The position numbers were made by a program, and so were the translations under genes. A stretch of DNA of 51,843 nucleotides from an uncultured Prevotella sp. Its GTDB lineage: Bacteria; Bacteroidota; Bacteroidia; Bacteroidales; Bacteroidaceae. Positions 24,666 through 32,859 of the stretch are shown here, in pieces. Each line of letters opens with the position of its first letter. Position 1 is the stretch's first letter. The notes under the pieces are model-generated. The model made no database searches. It had not been told where the DNA came from and was given only the letters and a program-made list of their open reading frames with translations. Where the stretch lies: positions 1-51,843 of the forward strand of contig CAAFRM010000366.1 in NCBI GenBank assembly GCA_900765465.1, written 5' to 3'.

Positions 24666-25445
24666 ATGGCATTTGTAGATTATTACAAGATTCTCGGTGT
24701 AGATAAGAACATCCCGCAGAAGGATGTGCGCGCTGCATATCGCAAGCGTGCTAAACAGTTTCATCCGGATTTGCATCCTAACGACCCAAAGGCAAAGGCT
24801 AAGTTCCAGGCGCTGAACGAGGCGTATGAGGTGATTTCCGATCCGGAAAAGCGTGCTAAGTACGACCAGTACGGCGAACAGTGGAAGAATGTAGGAGGCT
24901 TCGGTGGTGGAGGCTATGATGGAGGTGCCGGCGGAGGTGCCGCTGGTGGAAATCCATTCGAAGGCTTCGACTTCAGTGGCTTCGGTGGTGGAGGAGGCGG
25001 TTTCTCCAGCTTCTTCGAAAATCTCTTCGGCGGAGGTCGTGCCCGCGGTTCACAAGGTGCCGGTTTCGGTGGCTTTGGTGGATTCGGCGGAGCAGGTGCT
25101 GGTTTCGGTGCCGGTGCTGAATATGGTACAGGCGGATGTAACGGCGGCTGCGGTGGTCATAGCGCCAGAACGAATACGGGCGAGATGAACATGAATGTGA
25201 ATATCGACATGTACACCGCACTGCTCGGTGGTGAGGGTATCATCACATTGAGCAATGGTTCAAAGATTAAACTGAAGATCAAACCGGAAACCCAGAACGG
25301 TACCAAGGTACGTGTTCGCGGCAAGGGTTATGACAGAGGTGATGGAACCTTCGGTGATCTGATGATTACCTATAACGTGAAGTTGCCTACTGGTCTGAAT
25401 GAAAAACAGAAGGAATTGCTCCGACAGATGAAGGAAGCAAAGTAA
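24666..25445 (+). CDS. Short type-B DnaJ/CbpA-like co-chaperone
   Basis: The 259-residue protein begins at 24666, after AGGAGG at 24651-24656; a frame extending upstream is not supported. The J domain occupies residues 1-70 with the HPD motif at 33-35. A long Gly/Phe-rich linker follows (about 75-180). Only one C-terminal beta domain is present (about 185-259: MYTALLGGEGIITL, VRVRGKGY, LPTGLNEKQKELLRQM). Classical CbpA and DnaJ have two such substrate domains, and DnaJ has a zinc finger; here the first domain and the finger are absent. A CNGGCGGH cluster sits near the linker end, too short for a zinc finger. It should stimulate DnaK, perhaps with reduced client binding. Confidence 0.85.
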   Translation: MAFVDYYKILGVDKNIPQKDVRAAYRKRAKQFHPDLHPNDPKAKAKFQALNEAYEVISDPEKRAKYDQYGEQWKNVGGFGGGGYDGGAGGGAAGGNPFEGFDFSGFGGGGGGFSSFFENLFGGGRARGSQGAGFGGFGGFGGAGAGFGAGAEYGTGGCNGGCGGHSARTNTGEMNMNVNIDMYTALLGGEGIITLSNGSKIKLKIKPETQNGTKVRVRGKGYDRGDGTFGDLMITYNVKLPTGLNEKQKELLRQMKEAK

Positions 25446-25450
25446 AAGGA

Positions 25451-25498
25451 AAAAAGAAAGCTCCGATGGAATCAACAAACCATCGGAGCTTTCTTTTT
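25451..25498. terminator. Bidirectional terminator after the DnaJ gene
   Basis: A 19-bp perfect stem (25451-25469 with 25480-25498; core GAAAGCTCCGATGG) has an A-run before it and a T-run after it. It can serve the rightward DnaJ gene and the leftward zinc-ribbon gene. Confidence 0.9.
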
Positions 25499-25567
25499 AT
25501 ATTGTTTTTGAATCTTATGATTCTTTTATATTGTTTTAGAACTACGAATCTTTTAATCAGAACAATT

Positions 25568-26854
25568 CTATTGCTGTGGCTCAGAAACCTTGTTCATATT
25601 GAAGGCAGAAACTTTGCCATCAGGTGAAACAACTGCAGAAATCTTAAAGAGTTGTTCCTTCTTGGTGCCATCTGTCAAATCTACGTCTTGACGGGCAGAG
25701 AACTGTACCTGATACTCATATTCCTCATCGCCAACCTCGCGCTTCTTGATCTGGTAGTCGTTGTTGATGTGCCAGTTCATATTGGCTACATTATCTTTAT
25801 AAAGCTTGTCCATAAAGGTAACGACATCTGCCTTGGTAGCCGAGTTCTTGCCAAGCAAAGATGAGAGAATATCCTCGCAGGTAGCTGTTAATCCATCTGC
25901 ATTATGGGAATTGATGCTCTGGAAGAACTGACGGAACAATCCGCTCACCATCTGCTTTTCTTCTGGCTGGAGGTCACGGCTCTTCACCTTCTTCAGGGCA
26001 TTTTCTGCTTCTTCGATATGAGCACCATCTGTATGAGCATTCAGGTATGCCTGGTAGGCATCAGCTGTATCTGCAGCCTTAGCTACATTCCAGTCGAGGG
26101 AATCTATTTTTAGCAAAGCTTCCTGTTTGTGCAAACTGTTAGGATACTTCTGGAGATATGCTTCCAAAGCTTCTTTCGATCCGCTCACTACCGCATTGGT
26201 CCAATCCTGGTCGTTCTGTTTCAACAGGTCTAGATGAGCCATGATGGAATCGCGATGTGCTTCATCCGCATCCTTGTAGGTATCGAGATAACTCTGCAGT
26301 ACCATCGGATCGCTGCTTTGCATCGCATACTCATAAGCTTCCATCTCCTTGTTGCGATTGGCACTGTCGTAGAAGTAATACATAATGCCACACGCCAAGA
26401 CAGCAAAGATGAATGAGATGATGAAGATAGAGCGGGTGTTCTTTTTCTTCTGTGGTTCCTGAGGAGTATTGCCCTCTCCGCCATCATTTCCGCTCGCAGT
26501 AACACCAGGACGACGTACAGGAGGTACTGGTGGGACAGGAGGGGTTGGAGGGACAGTCTGAGAAGTAGAAGATACTACTTGAGAAGTCGAAGGAATCTCT
26601 GAAGCTGGAGAAGATACCGGAGACGGAGATGCAACCGGTGTTGGATCTTTTACAGCTGCAGATGATGCAACAGGATGCGCAACACCCACTGCTATCTCAT
26701 GGCAGTTTGGGCACATCTCCTGACTGCTGAAATAAACCTCACCGCAATGAGGGCATTTAGTGATTTTTCCAGCTATCTCAACGCCACAACTAGGACAGGT
26801 TGGAGCCTTGTCACTGATCTGGCGGCCACATTCTGGACATTTAATAATTGCCAT
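25568..26854 (-). CDS. Zinc-ribbon membrane protein of unknown function
   Basis: The 428-residue protein has two CxxC...CxxC zinc ribbons (Cys6, 9, 20, 23 and Cys34, 37, 48, 51). A Pro/Ser/Thr-rich linker follows (about 60-135), then one membrane helix (about 142-163, IFIISFIFAVLACGIMYYF). The part beyond it is helical with repeat-like segments (SYLDTYKDADEAHRDSIM, AYLQKYPNSLHKQEAL, AYLNAHTDGAHIEEAE), probably a TPR-like set. It ends in a domain with an NTF2-like pattern (about 300-420, FFQSINSHNADGL to VSAFNMNKV). Zinc ribbons inside and the repeat domain outside are expected from the basic residues before the helix. No function is assigned. Confidence 0.7.
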   Translation of the reverse strand: MAIIKCPECGRQISDKAPTCPSCGVEIAGKITKCPHCGEVYFSSQEMCPNCHEIAVGVAHPVASSAAVKDPTPVASPSPVSSPASEIPSTSQVVSSTSQTVPPTPPVPPVPPVRRPGVTASGNDGGEGNTPQEPQKKKNTRSIFIISFIFAVLACGIMYYFYDSANRNKEMEAYEYAMQSSDPMVLQSYLDTYKDADEAHRDSIMAHLDLLKQNDQDWTNAVVSGSKEALEAYLQKYPNSLHKQEALLKIDSLDWNVAKAADTADAYQAYLNAHTDGAHIEEAENALKKVKSRDLQPEEKQMVSGLFRQFFQSINSHNADGLTATCEDILSSLLGKNSATKADVVTFMDKLYKDNVANMNWHINNDYQIKKREVGDEEYEYQVQFSARQDVDLTDGTKKEQLFKISAVVSPDGKVSAFNMNKVSEPQQ

Positions 26855-26985
26855 AGTTTTATTTAAAGTTTATATTTTACTAAAAATGATTCATATTTCT
26901 ATGCTTTCAGACGATATTCACTCTTTACCTTAAAACTAATCATAAAGTTCAAAGCTCCAAGTTCAAAGTTCAAAGTTACAAAGCC

Positions 26986-27672
26986 TTATCTGTGTCTGAA
27001 TCTAATCTCTCTCAATCGATGCCTGCCCATGAATCTGCTCTTATCCACGTAGCCATTGATACCGTTCAGCTTTCCCTTACCGGTATATTGCCACATTTCA
27101 AAGTCTCTTCCATCCTTGAGCACTGGTTCTCGCTTGGTATATTGTGCTATCATCAGTTTGTAACTGTCGAGCTTTCCCAAGAGATAATGGTCATAGAAGT
27201 TGGCACCCGTATAGATGAGCGGTTTCTGTCTGTATGCCTTTTCCACGAGATGCAGGAACTTGAAGAGTGAGTCGCAAAACTCCTCTGTCTCCAAACCACT
27301 CTTGGTCTCTACGTCAATCATAGGCAAGAGATCCTGGTCGCCCGGTCGGCATTGAGCCATGAAATTCTCCAACTGGGTCTTCTGCGGAATACGGGCACGG
27401 TAAAAGTGGTATGAACCCACCTTGAGTCCATATCTATGCGCCAGATCTATATTCTGCTTATATTTGCTATCTACATTGGTTCCACCTTCGGTAGCCTTCA
27501 GATAGACATACGCCATCTTGGAGTTATCGCCCACCGTTTCCCAGAACACATTGCCCTGATAGTGGCTGAGGTCTATGCCATGCACATGACTGCAGGTATC
27601 CTCGCATTGCACCTGCGCACTTGCGCATAGTGTTATAATAGATGATATTATTGTTATACAAAATCGTTTCAT
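26986..27672 (-). CDS. Secreted GH25 lysozyme-like muramidase
   Basis: The 228-residue protein has a signal peptide (ends ASAQ) and the GH25 fold markers HGIDLSHYQG, MAYVYLKATEGGTNVDSKY, GSYHFYR, the catalytic PMIDVE pair, PLIYTGANFY and MWQYTGKGKLNGINGYVD. GH25 enzymes cleave the MurNAc-GlcNAc bond of peptidoglycan. A single secreted enzyme without binding domains fits cell-wall turnover or attack on other bacteria. The -7 box lies only 5 bp before the start codon (see findings). Repeats of TTCAAAG follow its 3' end (26944-26982). Confidence 0.9.
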   Translation of the reverse strand: MKRFCITIISSIITLCASAQVQCEDTCSHVHGIDLSHYQGNVFWETVGDNSKMAYVYLKATEGGTNVDSKYKQNIDLAHRYGLKVGSYHFYRARIPQKTQLENFMAQCRPGDQDLLPMIDVETKSGLETEEFCDSLFKFLHLVEKAYRQKPLIYTGANFYDHYLLGKLDSYKLMIAQYTKREPVLKDGRDFEMWQYTGKGKLNGINGYVDKSRFMGRHRLREIRFRHR

Positions 27673-27677
27673 AGATG

Positions 27678-27685
27678 CAAAGGTA
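27678..27685 (-). promoter_or_regulatory. -7 box very close to the GH25 start codon
   Basis: Top-strand CAAAGGTA reads TACCTTTG leftward, with just 5 bp between it and the ATG at 27672. There is no room for a Shine-Dalgarno sequence. No TTTG is seen at the -33 position. Confidence 0.5.
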
Positions 27686-27739
27686 CGAAAATCGCTTGAA
27701 ATTCGTCACAGAGTATGCTTATTTTTTATATATTTTATA

Positions 27740-28435
27740 TTATTCTTCGATTTCTGAGAGCGAGCGGTAGAAGTTATTGCAGAAATTGCTGATAGTTTCT
27801 ATGGGCGCATATTCCAGATACCGCATACTGCGGCGCAGGTTTTTGCGCATCGTGCCACCGGTGGTGCGAACGAATCCAGCCTGGGTCTGCTCGAATAAAA
27901 TTTCCTGCTGATCGAGACTGTTATAATAAAGCGAACGGAGGGTCAGCTTGTAGGCACCACGTTCTACACGGCGCACGAAAGGTATCTCATCCTGTTCAAA
28001 TTCGAAGAAAAGGATAAGTACACTGCCCTGCAACTGCGCCATACGCTGGATGCGGAGCTTGCGCAGCCATTTTTCCAGTTTTACGAAATCTACCTTGTCG
28101 CCCTTGGTGCGCAGGTAGTTTCCCATCTCGATGATGCCGCCAAGATTAACGCCATTGGCTAATATTCCATTGATATTGGATACGATGATGCGAAGTAAGT
28201 GGATGGTCTCGATAGAGGTGTCGATGGCATGACGCTCGTTTTCCTGTATGCTGGCTAAACGTCGGTTCAGGAAACCATTGTTCATGCGTACTTCACCCGC
28301 AGGCACATCGCTGAGGTTCTTCATCATCTGGGCTATCTTCTTCTGCTTGAAGGTAGTCATCGGTTCCATCTCCTCCTTCGTATGGAAGTGGTCGGAACGC
28401 AGCTTGACAAAAAGGTTTCTCTGCAAAAAATCCAT
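27740..28435 (-). CDS. Conserved-looking hypothetical protein
   Basis: The 231-residue ORF has sound coding character but no recognised family. It is soluble, basic and mostly helical (VKLRSDHFHTKEEMEPM, TFKQKKIAQMMKNL, GIIEMGNYLRTKGDKVDF), with a strand-rich middle (QGSVLILFFEFEQDEIPFVRRVE). The C-terminus is acidic (LSEIEE). It has no signal peptide or membrane helix. It follows the NhaC gene by 48 bp on the same strand and could be the last gene of that unit. Confidence 0.6.
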   Translation of the reverse strand: MDFLQRNLFVKLRSDHFHTKEEMEPMTTFKQKKIAQMMKNLSDVPAGEVRMNNGFLNRRLASIQENERHAIDTSIETIHLLRIIVSNINGILANGVNLGGIIEMGNYLRTKGDKVDFVKLEKWLRKLRIQRMAQLQGSVLILFFEFEQDEIPFVRRVERGAYKLTLRSLYYNSLDQQEILFEQTQAGFVRTTGGTMRKNLRRSMRYLEYAPIETISNFCNNFYRSLSEIEE

Positions 28436-28483
28436 CGTGCATTCATTTTAAAGTTAAACAATTGATAATAAGCCACTTCCTTC

Positions 28484-29794
28484 CTAGCTATATCGCTTCG
28501 GGTAACGAAATAGTATCGAAAACAGTGCAGCTAAACCGATAGCCAGAGGATAATAGAGGTATGGAAGGATATCCATCGGACTCAGATTGGCAAGACCTGC
28601 TGCCAGAAGCATCTGTACTCCGTATGGTATCAAGCCCTGAACCGTACAGGAGAAAGTATCGAGGATACTGGCTGCCTTGCGGTTATCTACTCCAAACTTA
28701 TCACCGATTTTCTTGGCTATGTTGCCTACCGTGAGGATGGCAACCGTATTGTTGGCAGTACATACATTGACCATGGAAACCAGTGCAGCAATAGACAGTT
28801 CGGCTCCTCGCTTGTTGCTGACGTGAGCCGTAATCTTGTCGATGATATAATTGATACCGCCATTCTCACGGATGATTTCGAGCATGCCACCCGCCATCAT
28901 TGCGATGATGACCAGTTCGCCCATACCGATGATTCCGTTACCCATGGCTGAGAACCAGCCGAAGAGATCGTAACCTCCGGTAGCACCCAGAAGCTGACAG
29001 CTTATACCAATCACACCACAGAGCAATGTTCCCATCGTAAGAACCGCCATCACATTCATACCCGCCACAGCAGTGACAAGTACTACCAGATAAGGGAGCA
29101 CCTTGACATATTCAACCTCCGGAATATCAGTAGGTGCCTGCAGACCGATACCCATCACGGCATAGATAGCCAGTACAATAACGGCGGCAGGTACTACGAT
29201 AAGGGAGTTGACACGGAACTTATCGCTCATCTTGCAATTCTGAGTCTGGGTAGCTACTACCGTGGTATCAGAGATAAAGGAGAGATTATCTCCAAAATAA
29301 GCTCCACCAACGATGATAGCCGTCATCATACCTGTATTAACGTCCATGGAGTGGGCGAGTCCCGCAGCTATCGGCACAAGTGCCACAACGGTACCTACAC
29401 TTGTTCCGATGGATACGGAGATAAAGCAGGCTGCCAGAAACAGTCCCGGCAGAATCATGCTGGCGGGAAGAATGCTGAGTGCAAGATTGACTGTTGCATC
29501 GACAGCTCCCATCGCCTTAGCCGAAGCTGCGAAGGAACCTGCCAATACATATATCCACAGCATGAGCATCAGATTGTTAGCGCCGGCACCCTTGCTATAG
29601 GTATCTACACGACTCTTGATGGGCATACCACCAGAAATCGCTATGGCATAGATACTGGAGATCATAAATGCCACGGTGAGCGACAAATTGGTATCCTTAT
29701 GACTGGCATCTACCGAATAGACAGTGAATGCCACGATGAGGACAATCAACAAAAACAATGGCGACAACGCCAACAATCCTTTCTTATTACTCAT
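28484..29794 (-). CDS. NhaC family Na+/H+ antiporter
   Basis: The 436-residue protein has 10-12 membrane segments and NhaC-family motifs (FISVSIGTSVGTVVALVPIAAGL, GGAYFGDNLSFISDTTVVATQTQN, SMVNVCTANNTVAIL, ILDTFSCTVQGLIPYGVQ). Such proteins exchange Na+ for H+ or, in some relatives, malate for lactate. It starts 17 bp after uxaA ends, so it may be co-transcribed with a uronate gene. An anion/proton or Na+-coupled role in uronate metabolism is possible but unproved. Confidence 0.88.
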   Translation of the reverse strand: MSNKKGLLALSPLFLLIVLIVAFTVYSVDASHKDTNLSLTVAFMISSIYAIAISGGMPIKSRVDTYSKGAGANNLMLMLWIYVLAGSFAASAKAMGAVDATVNLALSILPASMILPGLFLAACFISVSIGTSVGTVVALVPIAAGLAHSMDVNTGMMTAIIVGGAYFGDNLSFISDTTVVATQTQNCKMSDKFRVNSLIVVPAAVIVLAIYAVMGIGLQAPTDIPEVEYVKVLPYLVVLVTAVAGMNVMAVLTMGTLLCGVIGISCQLLGATGGYDLFGWFSAMGNGIIGMGELVIIAMMAGGMLEIIRENGGINYIIDKITAHVSNKRGAELSIAALVSMVNVCTANNTVAILTVGNIAKKIGDKFGVDNRKAASILDTFSCTVQGLIPYGVQMLLAAGLANLSPMDILPYLYYPLAIGLAALFSILFRYPKRYS

Positions 29795-29810
29795 GTTTCT
29801 TTTTAAGTTA

Positions 29811-31307
29811 TTACAATGTTACTCCATTCTTGAAAATGGAAATCTCACGATAGCCGTTGTACTCGTTGCGGGCTTCCTCGCCACTGGCAACGGCTATGAT
29901 CTTATCGATGAACCTGTTTACCAACTCCTTCATATCGGTGCCTTCAACCAGTTCTCCGGCATTGAAGTCAATCCAATTTGGCTTGTTCTGGGCAAGCTTG
30001 CTATTGGTTGAAATCTTCATCGTTGGAACGAATGTTCCGAATGGGGTACCACGACCCGTTGTGAAGAGTACAAGCTGACAGCCTGCTGAAGCCAATGCGG
30101 TTGCTGCCACGAGATCATTACCAGGAGCAGACAAGAGGTTCAGACCTGTTGTCTCCAAACGGTCACCATACTGCAGCACGCCACTGACAGGAGCACGACC
30201 GCACTTCTGGGTACAACCCAGTGCCTTATCTTCCAAAGTAGAGATACCGCCAGCCTTGTTGCCTGGAGAAGGATTCTCGCCAACAGGCTCACCATGACTG
30301 AGGAAGTACTCCTTGAAATCATTGATGAGATGAACGGTCTTGTCGAAGAGTTCCTTATTCTCACAACGGTTCATCAGAATAGTCTCAGCACCAAACATCT
30401 CAGGCACCTCGGTAAGGATGCTGGTTCCGCCCTGAGCAACCAACCAGTCAGAGAATTCACCAACGAGAGGGTTAGCAGTGATACCACTGAAGCCATCAGA
30501 ACCACCACACTTCAAACCTACGCGAAGCTTGCTTACCGGAACCTCCTCACGCTTATCCTCCTTAGCCTTGGCATAAAGATCACGGAGAATCTTCATTCCC
30601 TCTTCGATCTCATCACCCTCAACCTTCTGTGTTACCAGGAGCTTGATGCGATCCTGATCGTAATCGCCCAACATCTTCATGAAGTCGTCAGGCTGATTGT
30701 TCTCACAACCCAATGAGAGAACGAGAACTGCACCAGCGTTCGGATGCAGACAGATATCACGGAGAACCTTGCGGGTGTTCTCGTGGTCGCCGGAAAGCTG
30801 AGAGCAACCAAAATTATGATGCCAAGCGTGGATGGCATCAATGCCCTCACAGCCAGTCTCCTTCTTCAGGAGCTCTACGAGTTTCTCGGCAACACCATTC
30901 ACGCAACCTACGGTTGGCACTACCCACACCTCGTTTCTTACACCTACTTCGCCATTCTTGCGTACATAGCCCTGGAAGGTACGTGATTCCTTGGCAATGT
31001 CCAACTGCTCATCTACTGGATGATAGGTATATTCCAGCGTACCGGCAAGGTTGGTCTTGAGATTGTTCTCATTCACCCATTCACCCTGCTTCAGATTCTG
31101 CTTGGCATGACCGATAGGGTAGCCATACTTGATGATGTTCTGGCCCTCGGCAACATCATCGATGAGCACCTTATGACCAGCTGGAGTATCCTGCAAGAGA
31201 GTGATACTCTTGCCATCCACCTCGATAACCTCGCCCTTCTGCATAGGACGCAAACAAACCACTACCGAGTCGGCAGGGTTAATCTTGATAAAGCTTGATA
31301 GTTTCAT
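29811..31307 (-). CDS. uxaA: Altronate dehydratase
   Basis: With the ATG at 31307 the protein is 498 residues, near E. coli UxaA (495). An upstream frame to 31337 adds only MINKQKQNYR. The short N-terminal SAF-like domain (about 1-95, INPADSVVVCLRPMQKGE, IIKYGYPIG) precedes the large catalytic domain with GYVRKNGEVGVRNEVWVVPTVGCVN, HNFGCSQLSGD, LKCGGSDGFSG, and cysteine-containing CENNQPD and CTQKCGRAP. It dehydrates D-altronate to 2-keto-3-deoxygluconate (KDG) with an iron centre. LacI lies 63 bp upstream on the same strand. The next enzymes, KdgK and Eda, are divergent. Confidence 0.92.
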   Translation of the reverse strand: MKLSSFIKINPADSVVVCLRPMQKGEVIEVDGKSITLLQDTPAGHKVLIDDVAEGQNIIKYGYPIGHAKQNLKQGEWVNENNLKTNLAGTLEYTYHPVDEQLDIAKESRTFQGYVRKNGEVGVRNEVWVVPTVGCVNGVAEKLVELLKKETGCEGIDAIHAWHHNFGCSQLSGDHENTRKVLRDICLHPNAGAVLVLSLGCENNQPDDFMKMLGDYDQDRIKLLVTQKVEGDEIEEGMKILRDLYAKAKEDKREEVPVSKLRVGLKCGGSDGFSGITANPLVGEFSDWLVAQGGTSILTEVPEMFGAETILMNRCENKELFDKTVHLINDFKEYFLSHGEPVGENPSPGNKAGGISTLEDKALGCTQKCGRAPVSGVLQYGDRLETTGLNLLSAPGNDLVAATALASAGCQLVLFTTGRGTPFGTFVPTMKISTNSKLAQNKPNWIDFNAGELVEGTDMKELVNRFIDKIIAVASGEEARNEYNGYREISIFKNGVTL

Positions 31308-31370
31308 TCTGTAGTTTTGTTTTTGTTTATTTATCATTTATAATTCTATTCTTGTCTCTTCATTTCCGCC

Positions 31371-32435
31371 TTAGATCTGCGTCCTGCGGTAGAAATCGAT
31401 ATTCTCCTTCATCAGCAGCTCAATAGGCATGTAATTCACCGGATTCACCTTCTTCTTGAGAACGATGGCACGGAAGAGGGTATCCACGCAATAGTAGCCC
31501 TGCATATAGGCATGCTGTGCGATGAGGAACGAGATACTGCCCTCGCGCAGACATTTTGCATTCTTGCCCACCATATCATAACCCATGATCTGTACATCAC
31601 GACGATTGGACTTAAGCAGATAATCTCCCACGATATGCGCCTTCGATGTCATTGTTATACAATGATGTGTAGCAGGATGTTCATCAAAGTACTGACCCAG
31701 CATCTTCTGGTACTCGTTGCGGGTTCCATTGAGCGGAAGATCAAGCACATTGATGACAATCTGTGGGAAATGATCGTGCATATAATGACGGAATCCCACC
31801 TCACGGTTATCCTGCTGCTTGCTGACCACATGGCCATCCTTGGTCTGTCTCATCAGCATCACTTCTTTCTCATTGCCCGCAAGCATCATCAGCATCTTGG
31901 CTGCAAAATAGCCAGAGCAGAACGAATCCTGTCCATAGAAGGAGAGAGGGCGCAAGTCTGGCATATAAGAATCGAGAAGGATAAATGGAATACCCTTTTG
32001 ATGCAACTGGTCTGTAAAACCACGTGTCACTTCCAAAGATGATGGTACTATGATAACACCTTCCGGATTGGCATCAAGAATCTCTTGTGAAACAGCCTTG
32101 AAAGAATCCTCACTGGAACGCTCGTAGAATCGAATCTCTAAATCGATATGGAAATCCCGGCGCTGGTCTTCGCACTTTCGGGCACCTTCTTCTATCTCTT
32201 CCCAATAGGCTTCCGATTCATGCTTCGGTATCAGAAGATAAAAAGTATAAGCCTTGTTGTATGCCAATGCACTGGCATACATATTAGGTTGATAATTCAT
32301 TTCCTTGAGCGCTTGTTCCACCTTCTCACGAGCCGGCTTCGACACGTTCGGGCGGTCGTGGAGCACACGGTCCACTGTTCCTACAGATACGCCTGCTCTT
32401 TCGGCGATATCTTTGATTCTGATTCTTTCGGCCAT
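31371..32435 (-). CDS. LacI family regulator, probable uronate repressor
   Basis: Starting at the ATG 32435 (354 residues), the helix-turn-helix IRIKDIAERAGVSVGTVDRVLHDRPNVS opens the protein as in all LacI relatives; the longer frame adds 13 unlikely residues. The effector domain is a periplasmic-binding-like fold (about 62-340). It regulates from between the leftward uxaA/nhaC and rightward kdgK/eda transcripts, and three TGTG/CACA dyads lie in the shared control region. One covers its own -33 box, so self-repression is likely. The effector is probably a uronate or KDG, by context only. SVGTVDRVLH is the variant with TVDRVLH typical of Bacteroidetes LacI members. Confidence 0.88.
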   Translation of the reverse strand: MAERIRIKDIAERAGVSVGTVDRVLHDRPNVSKPAREKVEQALKEMNYQPNMYASALAYNKAYTFYLLIPKHESEAYWEEIEEGARKCEDQRRDFHIDLEIRFYERSSEDSFKAVSQEILDANPEGVIIVPSSLEVTRGFTDQLHQKGIPFILLDSYMPDLRPLSFYGQDSFCSGYFAAKMLMMLAGNEKEVMLMRQTKDGHVVSKQQDNREVGFRHYMHDHFPQIVINVLDLPLNGTRNEYQKMLGQYFDEHPATHHCITMTSKAHIVGDYLLKSNRRDVQIMGYDMVGKNAKCLREGSISFLIAQHAYMQGYYCVDTLFRAIVLKKKVNPVNYMPIELLMKENIDFYRRTQI

Positions 32436-32528
32436 TGTTTTTAAGTTTATGGTTTGAGCACATCGCACGTACATTATTATATAGTAGGAGACTTTTATCT
32501 AGAAAGACGACAGCGTTCCTTTCATAAC

Positions 32529-32538
32529 TGTGCGCACA
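32529..32538. promoter_or_regulatory. Operator-like dyad 1: TGTGC/GCACA, no spacer
   Basis: TGTGCGCACA is a perfect palindrome, and a third half-site TGTGC follows at 32542-32546. It lies in the leader of lacI. Confidence 0.55.
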
Positions 32539-32577
32539 AACTGTGCTTTTTTACTATGTTTTGTTGAACTCTGGTTT

Positions 32578-32591
32578 GTGTGCGGTCACAC
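32578..32591. promoter_or_regulatory. Operator-like dyad 2: GTGTG-N4-CACAC
   Basis: GTGTG-CGGT-CACAC lies just downstream of the lacI -7 box, near its transcription start. Its centre is 51 bp from dyad 1. Confidence 0.55.
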
Positions 32592-32607
32592 CATCAGCAT
32601 TCGGGCG

Positions 32608-32639
32608 CAAATATACAACATTTTTTTGAATTGTGCGAA
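32608..32639 (-). promoter_or_regulatory. Promoter of lacI-uxaA-nhaC
   Basis: Top-strand CAAATATA (32608-32615) reads TATATTTG leftward. CGAA (32636-32639) gives TTCG at a 20-bp spacer, one mismatch from TTTG. Confidence 0.55.
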
Positions 32640-32645
32640 TGCACA
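32632..32645. promoter_or_regulatory. Operator-like dyad 3: TGTGC-N4-GCACA over the -33 box
   Basis: TGTGC-GAAT-GCACA is perfect and contains the lacI -33 element. Its centre is 54 bp from dyad 2. A bound LacI dimer here should block RNA polymerase. Confidence 0.6.
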
Positions 32646-32748
32646 GCTCTTTTTTTGCACAAAAATCGAAAAAAAAGGAGAAAAAAAGGGGAAAAGTGAG
32701 AAAAATACGAAAAAATAGGGCGATAAATGAAAAAAACTGCGATTAAAT

Positions 32749-32779
32749 TTTGGTATTCGAGAAATTATAGCTATTTTTG
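32749..32779 (+). promoter_or_regulatory. Promoter of kdgK-eda and following genes
   Basis: TTTG (32749-32752), a 19-bp spacer and TATTTTTG (32772-32779) match the consensus exactly. The leader to kdgK is about 75 nt. Confidence 0.8.
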
Positions 32780-32859
32780 CCAACGGTTACGGACAACTAC
32801 AACAAAATTGTCTATTAGTAAACAAACAACAAAAACAAAGAAATTAAAACTATCAAACA

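Noticed and set aside
24555..24776. N-terminal extension of the 5'-nucleotidase in the same frame
   Set aside because: The chosen ATG at 24554 begins a perfect signal peptide and has a -7 box 29 bp upstream. The extension overlaps the divergent DnaJ start and lacks coding character.
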